Part shown: piece by piece, positions 1 through 10,153 of the stretch
How positions within the stretch are numbered: the stretch's first letter is position 1
Layout of the letters: each line of letters starts with the position of its first letter
Assembly: GCA_021802685.1 (NCBI GenBank)
Contig: JAJZRM010000022.1
Coordinates: forward strand, 1 to 14,378
Direction of reading: 5' to 3'
From: Deltaproteobacteria bacterium
Lineage (GTDB): Bacteria; Desulfobacterota; Deferrimicrobia; Deferrimicrobiales; Deferrimicrobiaceae
Length of the DNA stretch: 14,378 nt
The notes under the pieces: model-generated
Seen by the model: the letters and a program-made list of their open reading frames with translations, nothing else
Databases searched by the model: none
What the model was told of the DNA's origin: nothing
Made by a program: the position numbers and the translations under genes

Positions 1-159
1 ACCCTCACTTCCCACATCGCGCTGGTCATCGCGGCGAGCCACGAAAGCCCCGAGTTCCGGGCGATCTTCGCCTGCGGGATGGCCCTTTACCTGATCACGA
101 CCGTCCTCGTCTCCATCGTGCGCGCATCCGCGTCGAAGACCCGGAAGGCGAAACCGTGA
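1..159 (+). CDS. pstC: Phosphate ABC transporter permease PstC, C-terminal fragment
   Basis: The first frame is open from base 1 to a TGA at 157-159 and encodes the last 52 residues of a membrane protein (begins TLTSHIALVIAASHES). It holds one hydrophobic segment (roughly ALYLITTVLVSIV) followed by a basic cytoplasmic tail ending SKTRKAKP, as expected at the end of a binding-protein-dependent permease. The assignment to PstC rests mainly on position: the stop overlaps the GTG start of pstA (GTGA), the usual pstC-pstA arrangement, and the TLT...IAL stretch resembles PstC ends. PstC would form the phosphate channel of the inner-membrane transporter together with PstA. The gene is cut by the window edge, so length and start cannot be judged. 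Confidence 0.72.
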   Translation, partial: TLTSHIALVIAASHESPEFRAIFACGMALYLITTVLVSIVRASASKTRKAKP

Positions 160-1037
160 CCCGGTTCCTGGAAAAAACGGTCCCGGCGTTCGCCTGGCTC
201 TGCGGAGCGGTCTTCCTGGCGGCGATCGCCTCCGTCGTCGGATACCTGCTGTACAAGGGGCTGCGCACGCTCGATCCCGGGCTGTTCTTCGGCGATACGG
301 CCCCCCTGGACGCCCTGCTGATGAAACGGCGGGTATTCGGCGGGATATTCCCGGCGATGGCCGGAACGGTCCTGCTGGTCGTCCTTTCGGTGGGATGGGC
401 CGTTCCGATCGGCTTGGCCGCGGGGATCTACCTGGCGGAATACGCCCGGGGCGGGACAAAGGATACCCTGAACTTTTTCTTCGACATCCTGGCGGGACTG
501 CCGTCCATCGTCGTCGGACTGTTCGGGTTCAGCCTGGCCGTTTTTCTCAACAAGAACGTCTCCGCCCGCCTCCACCCGTGCCTGCTCGTGTCCAGCGTCG
601 CGCTGGCGTTCCTGGTGCTGCCTTACATCATCCGCACGACCCAGGTCTCCCTGGAAACCGTTCCCCCCCGGGTCCGGATGACGGCCCGCTCCATGGGAGC
701 GACCAGGCTGCAGAACATTTTCCGCGTGTTGCTGCCCCAGTCGCTCCCCGGGCTGTCGAGCGGCGTCATCCTGGCGATCGGCCGCTGCGCGGAAGACACC
801 GCGGTGATCATGCTGACCGGCGCGGTCGCCACCGCGGGCATTCCCGGGTCGCTCCTTTCCCACTACGAAGCGTTGCCGTTCTACATTTATTACATCTCCG
901 CGCAATACGCGGACCAGCGGGAACTCGCCACAGGATACGGCGCCTCGATCGTCCTGCTGGCCGTTTGCCTCCTGCTGTTTTTCCTGGCGTTTCTCGTCAG
1001 GAAAAGCGTGACCAGCCGGGCACTTTACCGCGCATGA
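156..1037 (+). CDS. pstA: Phosphate ABC transporter permease PstA
   Basis: A 293-residue inner-membrane permease, a normal length for PstA. It has an N-terminal membrane segment (about residues 10-33), a short periplasmic stretch, and then five or so further hydrophobic helices. The cytoplasmic coupling loop that contacts the ATPase is visible as ARSMGATRLQNIFRVLLPQ, matching the EAA-loop pattern (A-x-x-x-G-A, hydrophobic spacing, L-P). It also has the PstA-type segments DILAGLPSIVVGLFGF and GRCAEDTAVIMLTG. The start is GTG at 156, overlapping the pstC stop, which implies translational coupling. With PstC it would form the phosphate translocation path, energised by PstB encoded 7 bp downstream. 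The substrate is inferred from family resemblance; pstS and phoU are not in the window. Confidence 0.9.
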   Translation: MTRFLEKTVPAFAWLCGAVFLAAIASVVGYLLYKGLRTLDPGLFFGDTAPLDALLMKRRVFGGIFPAMAGTVLLVVLSVGWAVPIGLAAGIYLAEYARGGTKDTLNFFFDILAGLPSIVVGLFGFSLAVFLNKNVSARLHPCLLVSSVALAFLVLPYIIRTTQVSLETVPPRVRMTARSMGATRLQNIFRVLLPQSLPGLSSGVILAIGRCAEDTAVIMLTGAVATAGIPGSLLSHYEALPFYIYYISAQYADQRELATGYGASIVLLAVCLLLFFLAFLVRKSVTSRALYRA

Positions 1038-1044
1038 GGACGCC

Positions 1045-1767
1045 ATGACCCTCCCCGTGAAGATCCGGACGCACAAGATTTCCTTTTCTTACGACGGGAA
1101 ACCCGTCCTGCGGGACGCCACGGCGTGTTTCCACGAAAAGAGCATCACGGCCATCGTGGGACCCTCGGGCTGCGGCAAATCCACCTTCCTCCTTACGCTC
1201 AACCGACTCTGGGAGGAGATGCCGAACGGTTCGATGCGGGGAACCGTGGAAATGCATCTCGACGGCGCCTTCCGCGATATCTACGGGAAGGACTTCCCGG
1301 TCGTTCAGCTGCGCAGGCGGGTCGGCATGATATTCCAGGAGCCGAATCCCCTGCCGATGAGCATTTTCCGGAACGTCGCCTTTCCCCTGCAGCTCGCCGG
1401 AATACGGGAACGGGACCTGATCCGGAACAAGGTGGAGCGCGCCCTGCGGAAGGTCCGGTTGTGGAACGAAGTCGAAAACCGGTTGTCCGATCCGGCGTTG
1501 TCCCTTTCGGGAGGACAGCAGCAGAGGATGTGCCTCGCGAGGGCGTTGATCCTGGAACCGGAGGTCCTCCTCCTGGACGAACCGACTTCCTCCCTGGATC
1601 CCAAAGCGGTGGAAGCCGTCGAGCAGCTGCTCGTGGACCTCAAGGGACGCTGCACCCTGCTCGTGGTGTCCCATTACCTCGACCAGGTGAGACGGATCGC
1701 CGACAGGGTCGTCGAATTGCGGGACGGCGCGTTTCCGATTGACGCGGGGACAGCGTTGATGGGATAG
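1045..1767 (+). CDS. pstB: Phosphate ABC transporter ATP-binding protein PstB (compact, divergent)
   Basis: A 240-residue ABC ATPase. Walker A is GPSGCGKST (39-47), Q-loop FQEPNPLPMS around Gln98, signature LSGGQQQR (154-161), Walker B VLLLDEP (174-180) and H-loop His210. The MIFQEPNPLPMSIFRNVAF stretch is the PstB hallmark (usually FQ-PNP-PMSI). The Shine-Dalgarno GAGGA at 1036-1040 overlaps the pstA stop, so the two are translationally coupled. The protein ends about 10-20 residues earlier than typical PstB and lacks the usual C-terminal tail (tyrosine-rich ...YITGRFG). Its H-loop reads VVSHYLDQ rather than the common VTHNMQQ. It may therefore be a divergent PstB, or an ATPase for a related anion. 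The gene ends 10 bp from the convergent chrA gene. Confidence 0.87.
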   Translation: MTLPVKIRTHKISFSYDGKPVLRDATACFHEKSITAIVGPSGCGKSTFLLTLNRLWEEMPNGSMRGTVEMHLDGAFRDIYGKDFPVVQLRRRVGMIFQEPNPLPMSIFRNVAFPLQLAGIRERDLIRNKVERALRKVRLWNEVENRLSDPALSLSGGQQQRMCLARALILEPEVLLLDEPTSSLDPKAVEAVEQLLVDLKGRCTLLVVSHYLDQVRRIADRVVELRDGAFPIDAGTALMG

Positions 1768-1777
1768 AGCGCCCGGG

Positions 1778-2296
1778 TCAGTCGAAGAGCAGCCCCAGGA
1801 TCCCTCCCGCCAGGATGATGAGGGCGGGGTTTCCCCGCAGGAACGCGGCCGCGACGGCTCCGGCTCCGATGAGCCAGCTGACCGGGTCCGCCATGCTCTG
1901 GCGGCCGATGTCCACCGCCGCCGCAAGGATCAGGGCGACCACCATGGGCCGCAGCCCGTACAGGGGTCCCTCCACCAGTTTCCTCTCCCCGCGGCTTTCG
2001 GCGAAGGTCACCAGGCCCACCATGACCAGCATCGAGGGGAGCGAAACCGCCACGGTGGCGACGGCCGATCCCCAGATGCCGGCAACCCTGTACCCGACGA
2101 AGGTGGCGGCGTTGGTCGCCACCGGTCCCGGCGTCATCTGGGCCAGGGCGAAGAGATCCACCATTTCGGAGGAGGTCAGCCAATGGTGCCGGTTGACCAG
2201 CACTTCCGCCAGCAGGGGGTACATGGCGTTGCCTCCGCCGAAGCTGAGAGCCCCGATATAGAGGAACACGACGAACAGCGAGCCCCGGAGGATCAT
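1778..2296 (-). CDS. chrA: Short-chain chromate transporter ChrA, second of a pair
   Basis: A 172-residue membrane protein of the CHR family, single-domain (short-chain) type. Visible family marks are FLYIGALSFGGGNAMYPLL near the N-terminus and LAQMTPGPVATNAATFVGYRVAG in the middle, followed by alternating hydrophobic helices to a short end at LGLLFD. Short-chain CHR proteins work as heterologous pairs with opposite membrane topology and export chromate from the cytoplasm; the other member lies immediately upstream. I chose the ATG at 2296 because it overlaps the natural stop of the first gene as ATGA and follows a very G-rich ribosome-binding stretch; an upstream GTG in the same frame (at 2329) adds only linker-like residues. 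Real activity could be on chromate, sulfate or another oxyanion. Confidence 0.85.
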   Translation of the reverse strand: MILRGSLFVVFLYIGALSFGGGNAMYPLLAEVLVNRHHWLTSSEMVDLFALAQMTPGPVATNAATFVGYRVAGIWGSAVATVAVSLPSMLVMVGLVTFAESRGERKLVEGPLYGLRPMVVALILAAAVDIGRQSMADPVSWLIGAGAVAAAFLRGNPALIILAGGILGLLFD

Positions 2297-2888
2297 TCCG
2301 CCCCCCCTCCGTCCCGGGGCAGCTCCCACCGTTCCCCCGGCAGGCAGAAGTAGCCGGGCCGGCCGCCGCGGCTCCCAGGATCACCAGGGCCGGGTGGATG
2401 CGCAGCACCGCCACCAGGACGAATCCCGCCGCGCCCACCCAGATCGACCACCTGTCCTTGAAGATCTGCCGTCCCATGGAATAGACCGCCGCCACCAGGA
2501 GCCCCACCACGGCCGGCCGGGCCCCGTTCAGGAACGATTCGACCGCCGGAAGGCTGCGGTAGCGCAGGAAGGCCGCCGCCACGGCCACGATGGCGGCGAA
2601 GGACGGGATGACGGCACCCAACGTGGCGATCACGGCCCCCCGGACGCCTGCGATGGCGTACCCGACGACGGAGGAAGCGTTGATGGCCACTCCGCCGGGA
2701 CCGCACTGGGCCCACGCCATGATGTCGAGGAACTTCTCCTGGGTGACCATGCGGCGCCGGTCCACGATCTCCCGCTGGATCAGGGGGACCATGACATATC
2801 CGCCGCCCAGGGTGAAGGCCCCGATCCGAAGGAAGACCAGGAAGACGGTCCACAGGACGCGCCCCGAGGATTTATTCCCTTCCGCCAT
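2293..2888 (-). CDS. chrA: Short-chain chromate transporter ChrA, first of a pair, with apparent 3' frameshift
   Basis: This encodes the first short-chain CHR protein: MAEGNKSSGRVLWTVFLVFL, then FTLGGGYVMVPLIQREIV, WAQCGPGGVAINASSVVGY and several hydrophobic helices. The start is ATG at 2888, preceded by a GGAGGGGGA ribosome-binding site. The frame is convincing up to about residue 177 (HPALVILGAAAAG, near 2358). After that, the as-read frame has no stop until 1674, running out of frame through all of the second gene. Shifting frame at the CC of 2356-2357 gives GYFCLPGERWELPRDGGGAE and a TGA at 2293-2295 that overlaps the next ATG, with strongly G/C third positions. I therefore read the gene as 198 residues with one missing base (or two extra), either a sequencing error or a real mutation affecting only the last 20 residues. 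The transport domain itself looks intact. Confidence 0.8.
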
Positions 2889-3012
2889 GTCCCCCTCCCG
2901 GATGCCGTGGGACTTCCCGAAAAAACGCGGAAACTATATCATCAGTATCGTCTGAGGAAAACGCCGCCGCGGCCGGCCGCCGGAGGGCGACCGGAGGAGA
3001 AACGTAAATTCC
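2889..3012. promoter_or_regulatory. Divergent intergenic region between chrA pair and PEPCK-like gene
   Basis: 124 bp separate two divergent starts, so promoters for both must lie here or within the genes. The only AT-richer core is at about 2919-2951 (AAACTATATCATCAGTATCG). It offers TATATC at 2935-2940 for the plus strand and TATAGT (2933-2938) for the minus strand, but neither has a good -35 hexamer at 16-18 bp. A ribosome-binding site GGAGGAGA at 2993-3000 serves the rightward gene. Inference only; no operator is evident. Confidence 0.3.
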
Positions 3013-4815
3013 ATGAAGAACCAGCGCACGACGATCAACGACCAATATTTGAGAGAGCTCCACTTCGACGGCAGCCAGATCATCCTGCACACGGACGGGA
3101 TCCTGTGCGGGTCGACCGCCGAAGTGGTGGGCAGCCGCGCCTTCCAGGCGGTGTTGAACATCTTCCTCGACCATCTCCTCGAAAAGGACGATCCGATCCT
3201 GGATGCCCTCTCGCCCGGCATCGGCACGGCCGAAGGGCGGGCCGACCTGTACAAGCTGCTCCGGCATCTTTCCGAGACTCCCCTCGAACACGCGGCCAAG
3301 GCGGTGCCCGGCGCGAAACCGTACGTGGAAAACCCCCGGCCGCTCTACATGTTCATGGAAATGTTCTACGATTTCTGGCGATCCTTCGACCGGGACCAAA
3401 GAAACAACTCCAAAAAGGGCCCCCGCAGCCACGACATCCGGCCGTACCGGACTTTCACCGTGACCACGGAACGGCTGAAGGACCTGACGAGGGGGCTCTA
3501 CCGCGACATCTGCGAGAACATCACGGGGGACCATTGCCGCATCTACCGGCAGGTTTCCGCCGGGGCGGACGTGGGCCTGATCGCCGTACAGAAGAAGTGG
3601 CATTCCCGGAACCCCTCCGTCCAGGCGCTCAAGGGCATCCCCTTCATCCGGCAGGTGCTCATCAACCCGCCGCTGATCATCGACCCTCCGGAGAACCGCC
3701 GGACCGGCCAGTTTCTCCGGATCGACTCCAACCCGCTGGAAAAGATCTCCCTGGAAGAGGGGAAATGGGTGTGTTACCCGGCACAGGTGGGCCCCGTCGT
3801 GGTGTTCATCTACTTCCACCAGATGTTCATGGGGCTTGGCTGCTCCCTGGCCAACCTGTTCGAGCTGGCGACGGACGAACAGGTGGAAGCGGGGCCCGAC
3901 GCCATCTTCCTCTACGGAGTCGATCCGGGCCATCTTTCCCGCCACGGCGGCTTGCCCACGGTTTTCCACGACGACGAGGAAAACGGCCTCCTGGTCGGGG
4001 CCATCCCCGGCGAGAACCGTTTCGGGTATTTCGGCTACCTGAAGAAGATGGCCCTCACTCTGCACAACATCCTGATGATGAAACGGGGCCGGATGCCGTT
4101 CCACGGCGCGATGGCCGTGATCCACATGAAAAACAGGAAGTCCGCCAACGTCCTCATCATCGGGGACACCGCCACGGGAAAGTCCGAGACGCTGGAAGCG
4201 TTGCGCCTCCTCGGCCGGGACACGGTCCGCGGGACGACGATCGTCGCCGACGACATGGGCTCCCTCGGGATCCGGGAAGACGGCCGGGTGATCGGCTACG
4301 GGACGGAGATCGGCGCCTTCATCCGGCTGGACGACCTGCAACGGGGGTACGCCTTCGGCCAGGTGGACCGCGCCATCATCATGAGCCCCCAGAAGGCCAA
4401 CGCCCGGGTCCTCGTCCCCGTCGGCTCCCTGGGGGAGGTCCTCGCCGGGTACCCGGTGGATTACATCCTCTATGCCAACAACTACGAGCAGGTGGACGAA
4501 AACCATTCCCTCATCAACCGCCTGCCCACCCCGGAGTCCGCTCTCCGGGTGTTCCGCGAAGGAGCGGCCATGGCGAAGGGGACGACCACGGCGACGGGGT
4601 TGGGGCACAGCTATTTCGCCAATATCTTCGGTCCTCCCCAATACCGGGACCTGCACGAAGATCTCGCGCGGAAGACGTTCGAGGCCGCCTACGGCACGGG
4701 CACGTTCGTCGGCCAGCTGCGGACCCGTCTCGCCGTCCCGGGGTTCGAGATGGACGGCCCGAGGGAAGCGGCCGCGGCGCTGCTGCAGAAGATCATGGAG
4801 GAATTCCCCGGCTGA
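3013..4815 (+). CDS. PEP carboxykinase (ATP)-related protein with HPr-kinase-like P-loop
   Basis: A 600-residue soluble protein. Residues about 340-575 follow the ATP-dependent PEP carboxykinase C-lobe in order: GYFGYLKKM (341-346 region; family GEMKKG), KRGRMPFHGAM (357-366; family RG-LPMHCSAN), P-loop GDTATGKSE (384-392; family GLSGTGKTT), VADDMG (411-416; family GDDEHG), NARVLVPV with Arg465 (family NTRVSYPI), then INRLPTPESALRVF and YFANIFGPP (family SRLTPEQA and FSACFG). The P-loop GDTATGKSET plus VADD is closer to HPr kinase/phosphorylase (GDSGIGKSET...LVADD), which shares this fold. The N-terminal ~330 residues lack the PEPCK substrate-binding motifs I know. Fold and nucleotide binding are well supported; PEP carboxykinase activity is not. 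It could be a phosphotransferase or kinase with another substrate. The start follows GGAGGAGA by 12 bp. The next gene is 141 bp downstream. Confidence 0.75.
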   Translation: MKNQRTTINDQYLRELHFDGSQIILHTDGILCGSTAEVVGSRAFQAVLNIFLDHLLEKDDPILDALSPGIGTAEGRADLYKLLRHLSETPLEHAAKAVPGAKPYVENPRPLYMFMEMFYDFWRSFDRDQRNNSKKGPRSHDIRPYRTFTVTTERLKDLTRGLYRDICENITGDHCRIYRQVSAGADVGLIAVQKKWHSRNPSVQALKGIPFIRQVLINPPLIIDPPENRRTGQFLRIDSNPLEKISLEEGKWVCYPAQVGPVVVFIYFHQMFMGLGCSLANLFELATDEQVEAGPDAIFLYGVDPGHLSRHGGLPTVFHDDEENGLLVGAIPGENRFGYFGYLKKMALTLHNILMMKRGRMPFHGAMAVIHMKNRKSANVLIIGDTATGKSETLEALRLLGRDTVRGTTIVADDMGSLGIREDGRVIGYGTEIGAFIRLDDLQRGYAFGQVDRAIIMSPQKANARVLVPVGSLGEVLAGYPVDYILYANNYEQVDENHSLINRLPTPESALRVFREGAAMAKGTTTATGLGHSYFANIFGPPQYRDLHEDLARKTFEAAYGTGTFVGQLRTRLAVPGFEMDGPREAAAALLQKIMEEFPG

Positions 4816-4878
4816 CGGAAAACGCCGGCTGCCGGAAACCGCCGCATCCGCCCTGTCATCGGAACGTTGGGAAACCGC

Positions 4879-4907
4879 TTGTCTTCCCGCCGGCGGTCCG
4901 ATACGAT
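4879..4907 (+). promoter_or_regulatory. Possible sigma70 promoter for the hypothetical-GGDEF operon
   Basis: TTGTCT (4879-4884) and TACGAT (4902-4907) are separated by 17 bp and each matches four of six consensus bases. They lie 50 bp before the chosen start of the 147-residue gene, in a 141-bp gap after the PEPCK-like gene. Sequence match only. Confidence 0.32.
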
Positions 4908-4956
4908 CCGAGCTGGCATCGCGGAACCGCCCGGCCGGAAACACAGGGGGTTGGAT

Positions 4957-5400
4957 ATGAATCTGCATTCCGGTATGGAAGAGGTAGAGTTCATCGACGC
5001 CATCGACGATAATTTCCTCTTCGACACCGACCACGAGTACGAAGAAGCGGCGCGCGTGGGGTGCGCGATTTCCGACAACGCGGCCCTGATGGTCGGATAC
5101 GAGCTCGCGAAAGGAGGATCCATCGCGAGCCTGGAGCTCAACCTCGGCCTTCTCGACATCCTGAAGCAGGAAAGGCCGACCGCCGTGGTCCTCGCGGCGA
5201 TCCCGGTGGTCAAATCCCTCCTCGAGAAGAAACCGGTCGCGGGTGAGGACACTCTCCGGCTGCTCAACGCCTGCCGGGAGCACGCGAACGCATGGAGCGG
5301 CCTGGGGATCGTCCTTTGCGCCGACGAGAGCCTGGAAGAGGAATGCGACAAGATCATGGCCGGTTGGCGCGGCAAGGACGAAATACCCAGGGAAAGCTGA
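4957..5400 (+). CDS. Unrecognised 147-residue acidic protein upstream of GGDEF gene
   Basis: I do not recognise this protein. It is a soluble, acidic, mainly helical-looking polypeptide without signal peptide or membrane segment. It begins MNLHSGMEEVEFIDAIDDN; the middle has an alternating hydrophobic stretch (PTAVVLAAIPVVKSLLEKK) and the end is highly charged (DESLEEECDKIMAGWRGKDE). The ATG at 4957 is chosen over the 30-codon-longer frame start at 4867 because AGGGGG at 4945-4950 is well spaced and the upstream codons give an arginine-rich, non-protein-like stretch. The stop is 17 bp from the diguanylate cyclase start, so the two are probably cotranscribed and may work together, for instance as a regulator or partner of the cyclase. 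That link is inference from position alone. Confidence 0.72.
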   Translation: MNLHSGMEEVEFIDAIDDNFLFDTDHEYEEAARVGCAISDNAALMVGYELAKGGSIASLELNLGLLDILKQERPTAVVLAAIPVVKSLLEKKPVAGEDTLRLLNACREHANAWSGLGIVLCADESLEEECDKIMAGWRGKDEIPRES

Positions 5401-5417
5401 CGCGCCCGAGGTAACGA

Positions 5418-6260
5418 GTGATCCATCTGGCAAACGGGCTGGTCATCGTCGGGGCTTGCGTCCTCGTCGCCGCCCTGTTTCCCCTCCAACGACTGATCTC
5501 CCGGTTGCCGCCCGGCGAGATGCGGGACAGGTGGCGGATCCTCCGGGGGATCATCGTCTTCTTCATCGCCGGTTATATCGTGTATGCCGCTGCAACTTGG
5601 GGCAACCATCGATACCTTCAGGACATCATCGCGCCCGCGATATTTTTCCTGGGCTCCTGTTTCATGTTCACGGTCAGCGCCCTCGCGCTGCGGACCGCCC
5701 TCGATGTCCGCCGCATCTCCGACCTGGAGCGGGAAAACATCACGGACCCCCTGATGGGGATCCGCAACCGCCGATACCTGGACCGCCGGCTCAAGGAGGA
5801 GGTGGAAAGGGCCCTCCGGTACGACCTGCCGCTGTCCATCCTGTTGATCGATATCGACCATTTCAAGCGGATCAACGACGGGTTCGGCCACCAGGTCGGG
5901 GACCTCGTGCTGCAGTCCCTGGGGAAACTGATCATGAAAATCGCCCGCAACACGGATGTGGTGGCGCGTTACGGGGGAGAGGAAATCCTCGTCATCGCGA
6001 CGAGCACCCCGTCCGAATCCGTCCATCTGTTCGCGGAACGGCTGCGCAAGGCCGTCGAGGAATCCGTCCTCGTGCCCCCTTGCGATGCCACCCGCAGCCT
6101 GCCGGTCGGGGTGACGGTGAGCATCGGCACGGCCTCCCTCTGCCCGGAAGCCGGCAGCGCGGAGGCGCTGGTGAAGACGGCCGACGAGGCGCTCTACCGC
6201 GCCAAGGGCGAAGGCCGCAACCGGATCGTTTTCGAAACGATTCCCGCACCTTCCTTATAA
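5418..6260 (+). CDS. Membrane-anchored diguanylate cyclase (GGDEF, GGEEI variant)
   Basis: A 280-residue protein with three N-terminal hydrophobic segments (about 5-22, 42-60, 68-92), a short linker helix, and a complete GGDEF domain (about 105-272). Marks include LTD-like ITDPLMGIRNRRYLDRRL, the metal/GTP stretch DIDHFKRINDGFGHQVGD (145-162), and the active-site loop RYGGEEI (186-190). It also has VSIGTASL and ADEALYRAKGEGRNRI near the end. The product would be cyclic di-GMP made from two GTP at the inner membrane face. RNTD (177-180) sits exactly five residues before GGEEI, so the product-inhibition I-site is intact. The last motif residue is Ile instead of Phe, probably tolerated. No known sensor domain precedes it besides the membrane region. 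The start is GTG at 5418 after GAGGTAA (5406-5412). Confidence 0.92.
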   Translation: MIHLANGLVIVGACVLVAALFPLQRLISRLPPGEMRDRWRILRGIIVFFIAGYIVYAAATWGNHRYLQDIIAPAIFFLGSCFMFTVSALALRTALDVRRISDLERENITDPLMGIRNRRYLDRRLKEEVERALRYDLPLSILLIDIDHFKRINDGFGHQVGDLVLQSLGKLIMKIARNTDVVARYGGEEILVIATSTPSESVHLFAERLRKAVEESVLVPPCDATRSLPVGVTVSIGTASLCPEAGSAEALVKTADEALYRAKGEGRNRIVFETIPAPSL

Positions 6261-6294
6261 CGTAACGGCGGCCGGCACTCCCCCCCGGCGGCGG

Positions 6295-6323
6295 TGGACG
6301 CGGGGGGCTCCGTCCAGTATACT
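6295..6323 (+). promoter_or_regulatory. Sigma70-like promoter of the universal stress protein gene
   Basis: TGGACG (6295-6300, four of six) and TATACT (6318-6323, five of six) are 17 bp apart, about 80 bp before the usp start. The -10 lies inside a perfect 10-bp palindrome CAGTATACTG (6315-6324), which could also be a regulator site. The surrounding DNA is GC-rich, so the hexamer stands out. Confidence 0.5.
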
Positions 6324-6402
6324 GTATGCAGATTCCGCTCCTTCCTTTCGTCCCGTCGGCCCGTCAACCCGGCCCATCCGTTTCGCGGGAAGGAGGTCGC
6401 AC

Positions 6403-6894
6403 ATGTTCCGGAAAATACTGCTTGCTTTGGACGGCTCCATCGAGTCGGAGCGCGCGATCGACCCGGCATTGGAAATCGGGAAATCGACGGGGGCGGAAGT
6501 TCTGCTCCTGAGAATCATCCCGCCGCCCTGGCTGCAGACGCCGGAGGCGGGTCCGGCGGAGGAGTACAACGTGGCCGTCGAGGCCGCGCGCAAGGCGACG
6601 GCATATCTAGAAATGGTGGCTTCCCGTTTCGCCGCGGAATCGGTGAAGACCCGGATTCTCGTCCCCTGCGGGGAAGCGCACTCCGAGATCCTCCGGGCCG
6701 CCCACAACGAGGACGTCGACTTCATCGTGATGACCACCCACGGCGGGACGGCGCTCGAGCGGACGCTCCTCGGCAGCACGGCCGAGAAGGTGATGTGGAC
6801 CACGAGGCGGCCGGTGTTCCTGGTCAAGCCCGAGAAGGGCCGGATCGCGCACCACATCGACGAGGCGGAGGCCTTCGGCGCCGCCGTCCGGTGA
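6403..6894 (+). CDS. Universal stress protein, UspA family
   Basis: A 163-residue single-domain Usp (alpha/beta Rossmann-like). It opens with the typical MFRKILLALDGSIESERAID, in which Asp10 would contact adenine. The family end motif reads MTTHGGTALERTLLGSTAEKV: the ATP loop G-2x-G-9x-G(S/T) is present except that the first Gly is Thr, leaving HG (113-114) and GS (124-125) correctly nine residues apart. It then closes with RRPVFLVKP. Such proteins are cytoplasmic dimers that bind ATP or nucleotides and rise under stress; the specific role is unknown. The start has an ideal AAGGAGGT at 6390-6397, suggesting high translation. It has its own promoter and is convergent with the RND gene, so it is probably monocistronic. 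Confidence 0.92.
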   Translation: MFRKILLALDGSIESERAIDPALEIGKSTGAEVLLLRIIPPPWLQTPEAGPAEEYNVAVEAARKATAYLEMVASRFAAESVKTRILVPCGEAHSEILRAAHNEDVDFIVMTTHGGTALERTLLGSTAEKVMWTTRRPVFLVKPEKGRIAHHIDEAEAFGAAVR

Positions 6895-6906
6895 ACTTTG
6901 CCGCAT

Positions 6907-6942
6907 CGCCCGGGCGTCCCGGTCCTCCCGGGCGCCCGGGCG
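6907..6942. terminator. Strong GC hairpin between convergent usp and RND genes
   Basis: Arms GCCCGGGCG (6908-6916) and CGCCCGGGC (6933-6941) are perfectly complementary, extended by C6907-G6942. Inside, CCCGG (6918-6922) pairs with CCGGG (6928-6932) around a TCCTC loop, leaving one bulged T. It lies in the 72-bp gap between convergent stops and could end transcripts from both sides. No T-tract follows on either strand, so it may act as an RNA-stabilising 3' hairpin rather than a classical intrinsic terminator. Confidence 0.55.
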
Positions 6943-6966
6943 GCCGGCGCTCGAATGCTGCCGTGA

Positions 6967-10146
<3,180 letters not shown>

Positions 10147-10153
10147 GAAAGGG

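Noticed and set aside
2394..5012. Very long plus-strand open frame (872 codons) across chrA and the PEPCK-like gene
   Set aside because: It is out of frame with clear protein families on both sides and its translation is Arg/Pro/Gly/His-rich, typical of shadow frames in GC-rich DNA.
2872..5433. 853-codon minus-strand open frame opposite the PEPCK-like gene
   Set aside because: Antisense shadow of a gene with recognisable motifs; no family resemblance and no start context.
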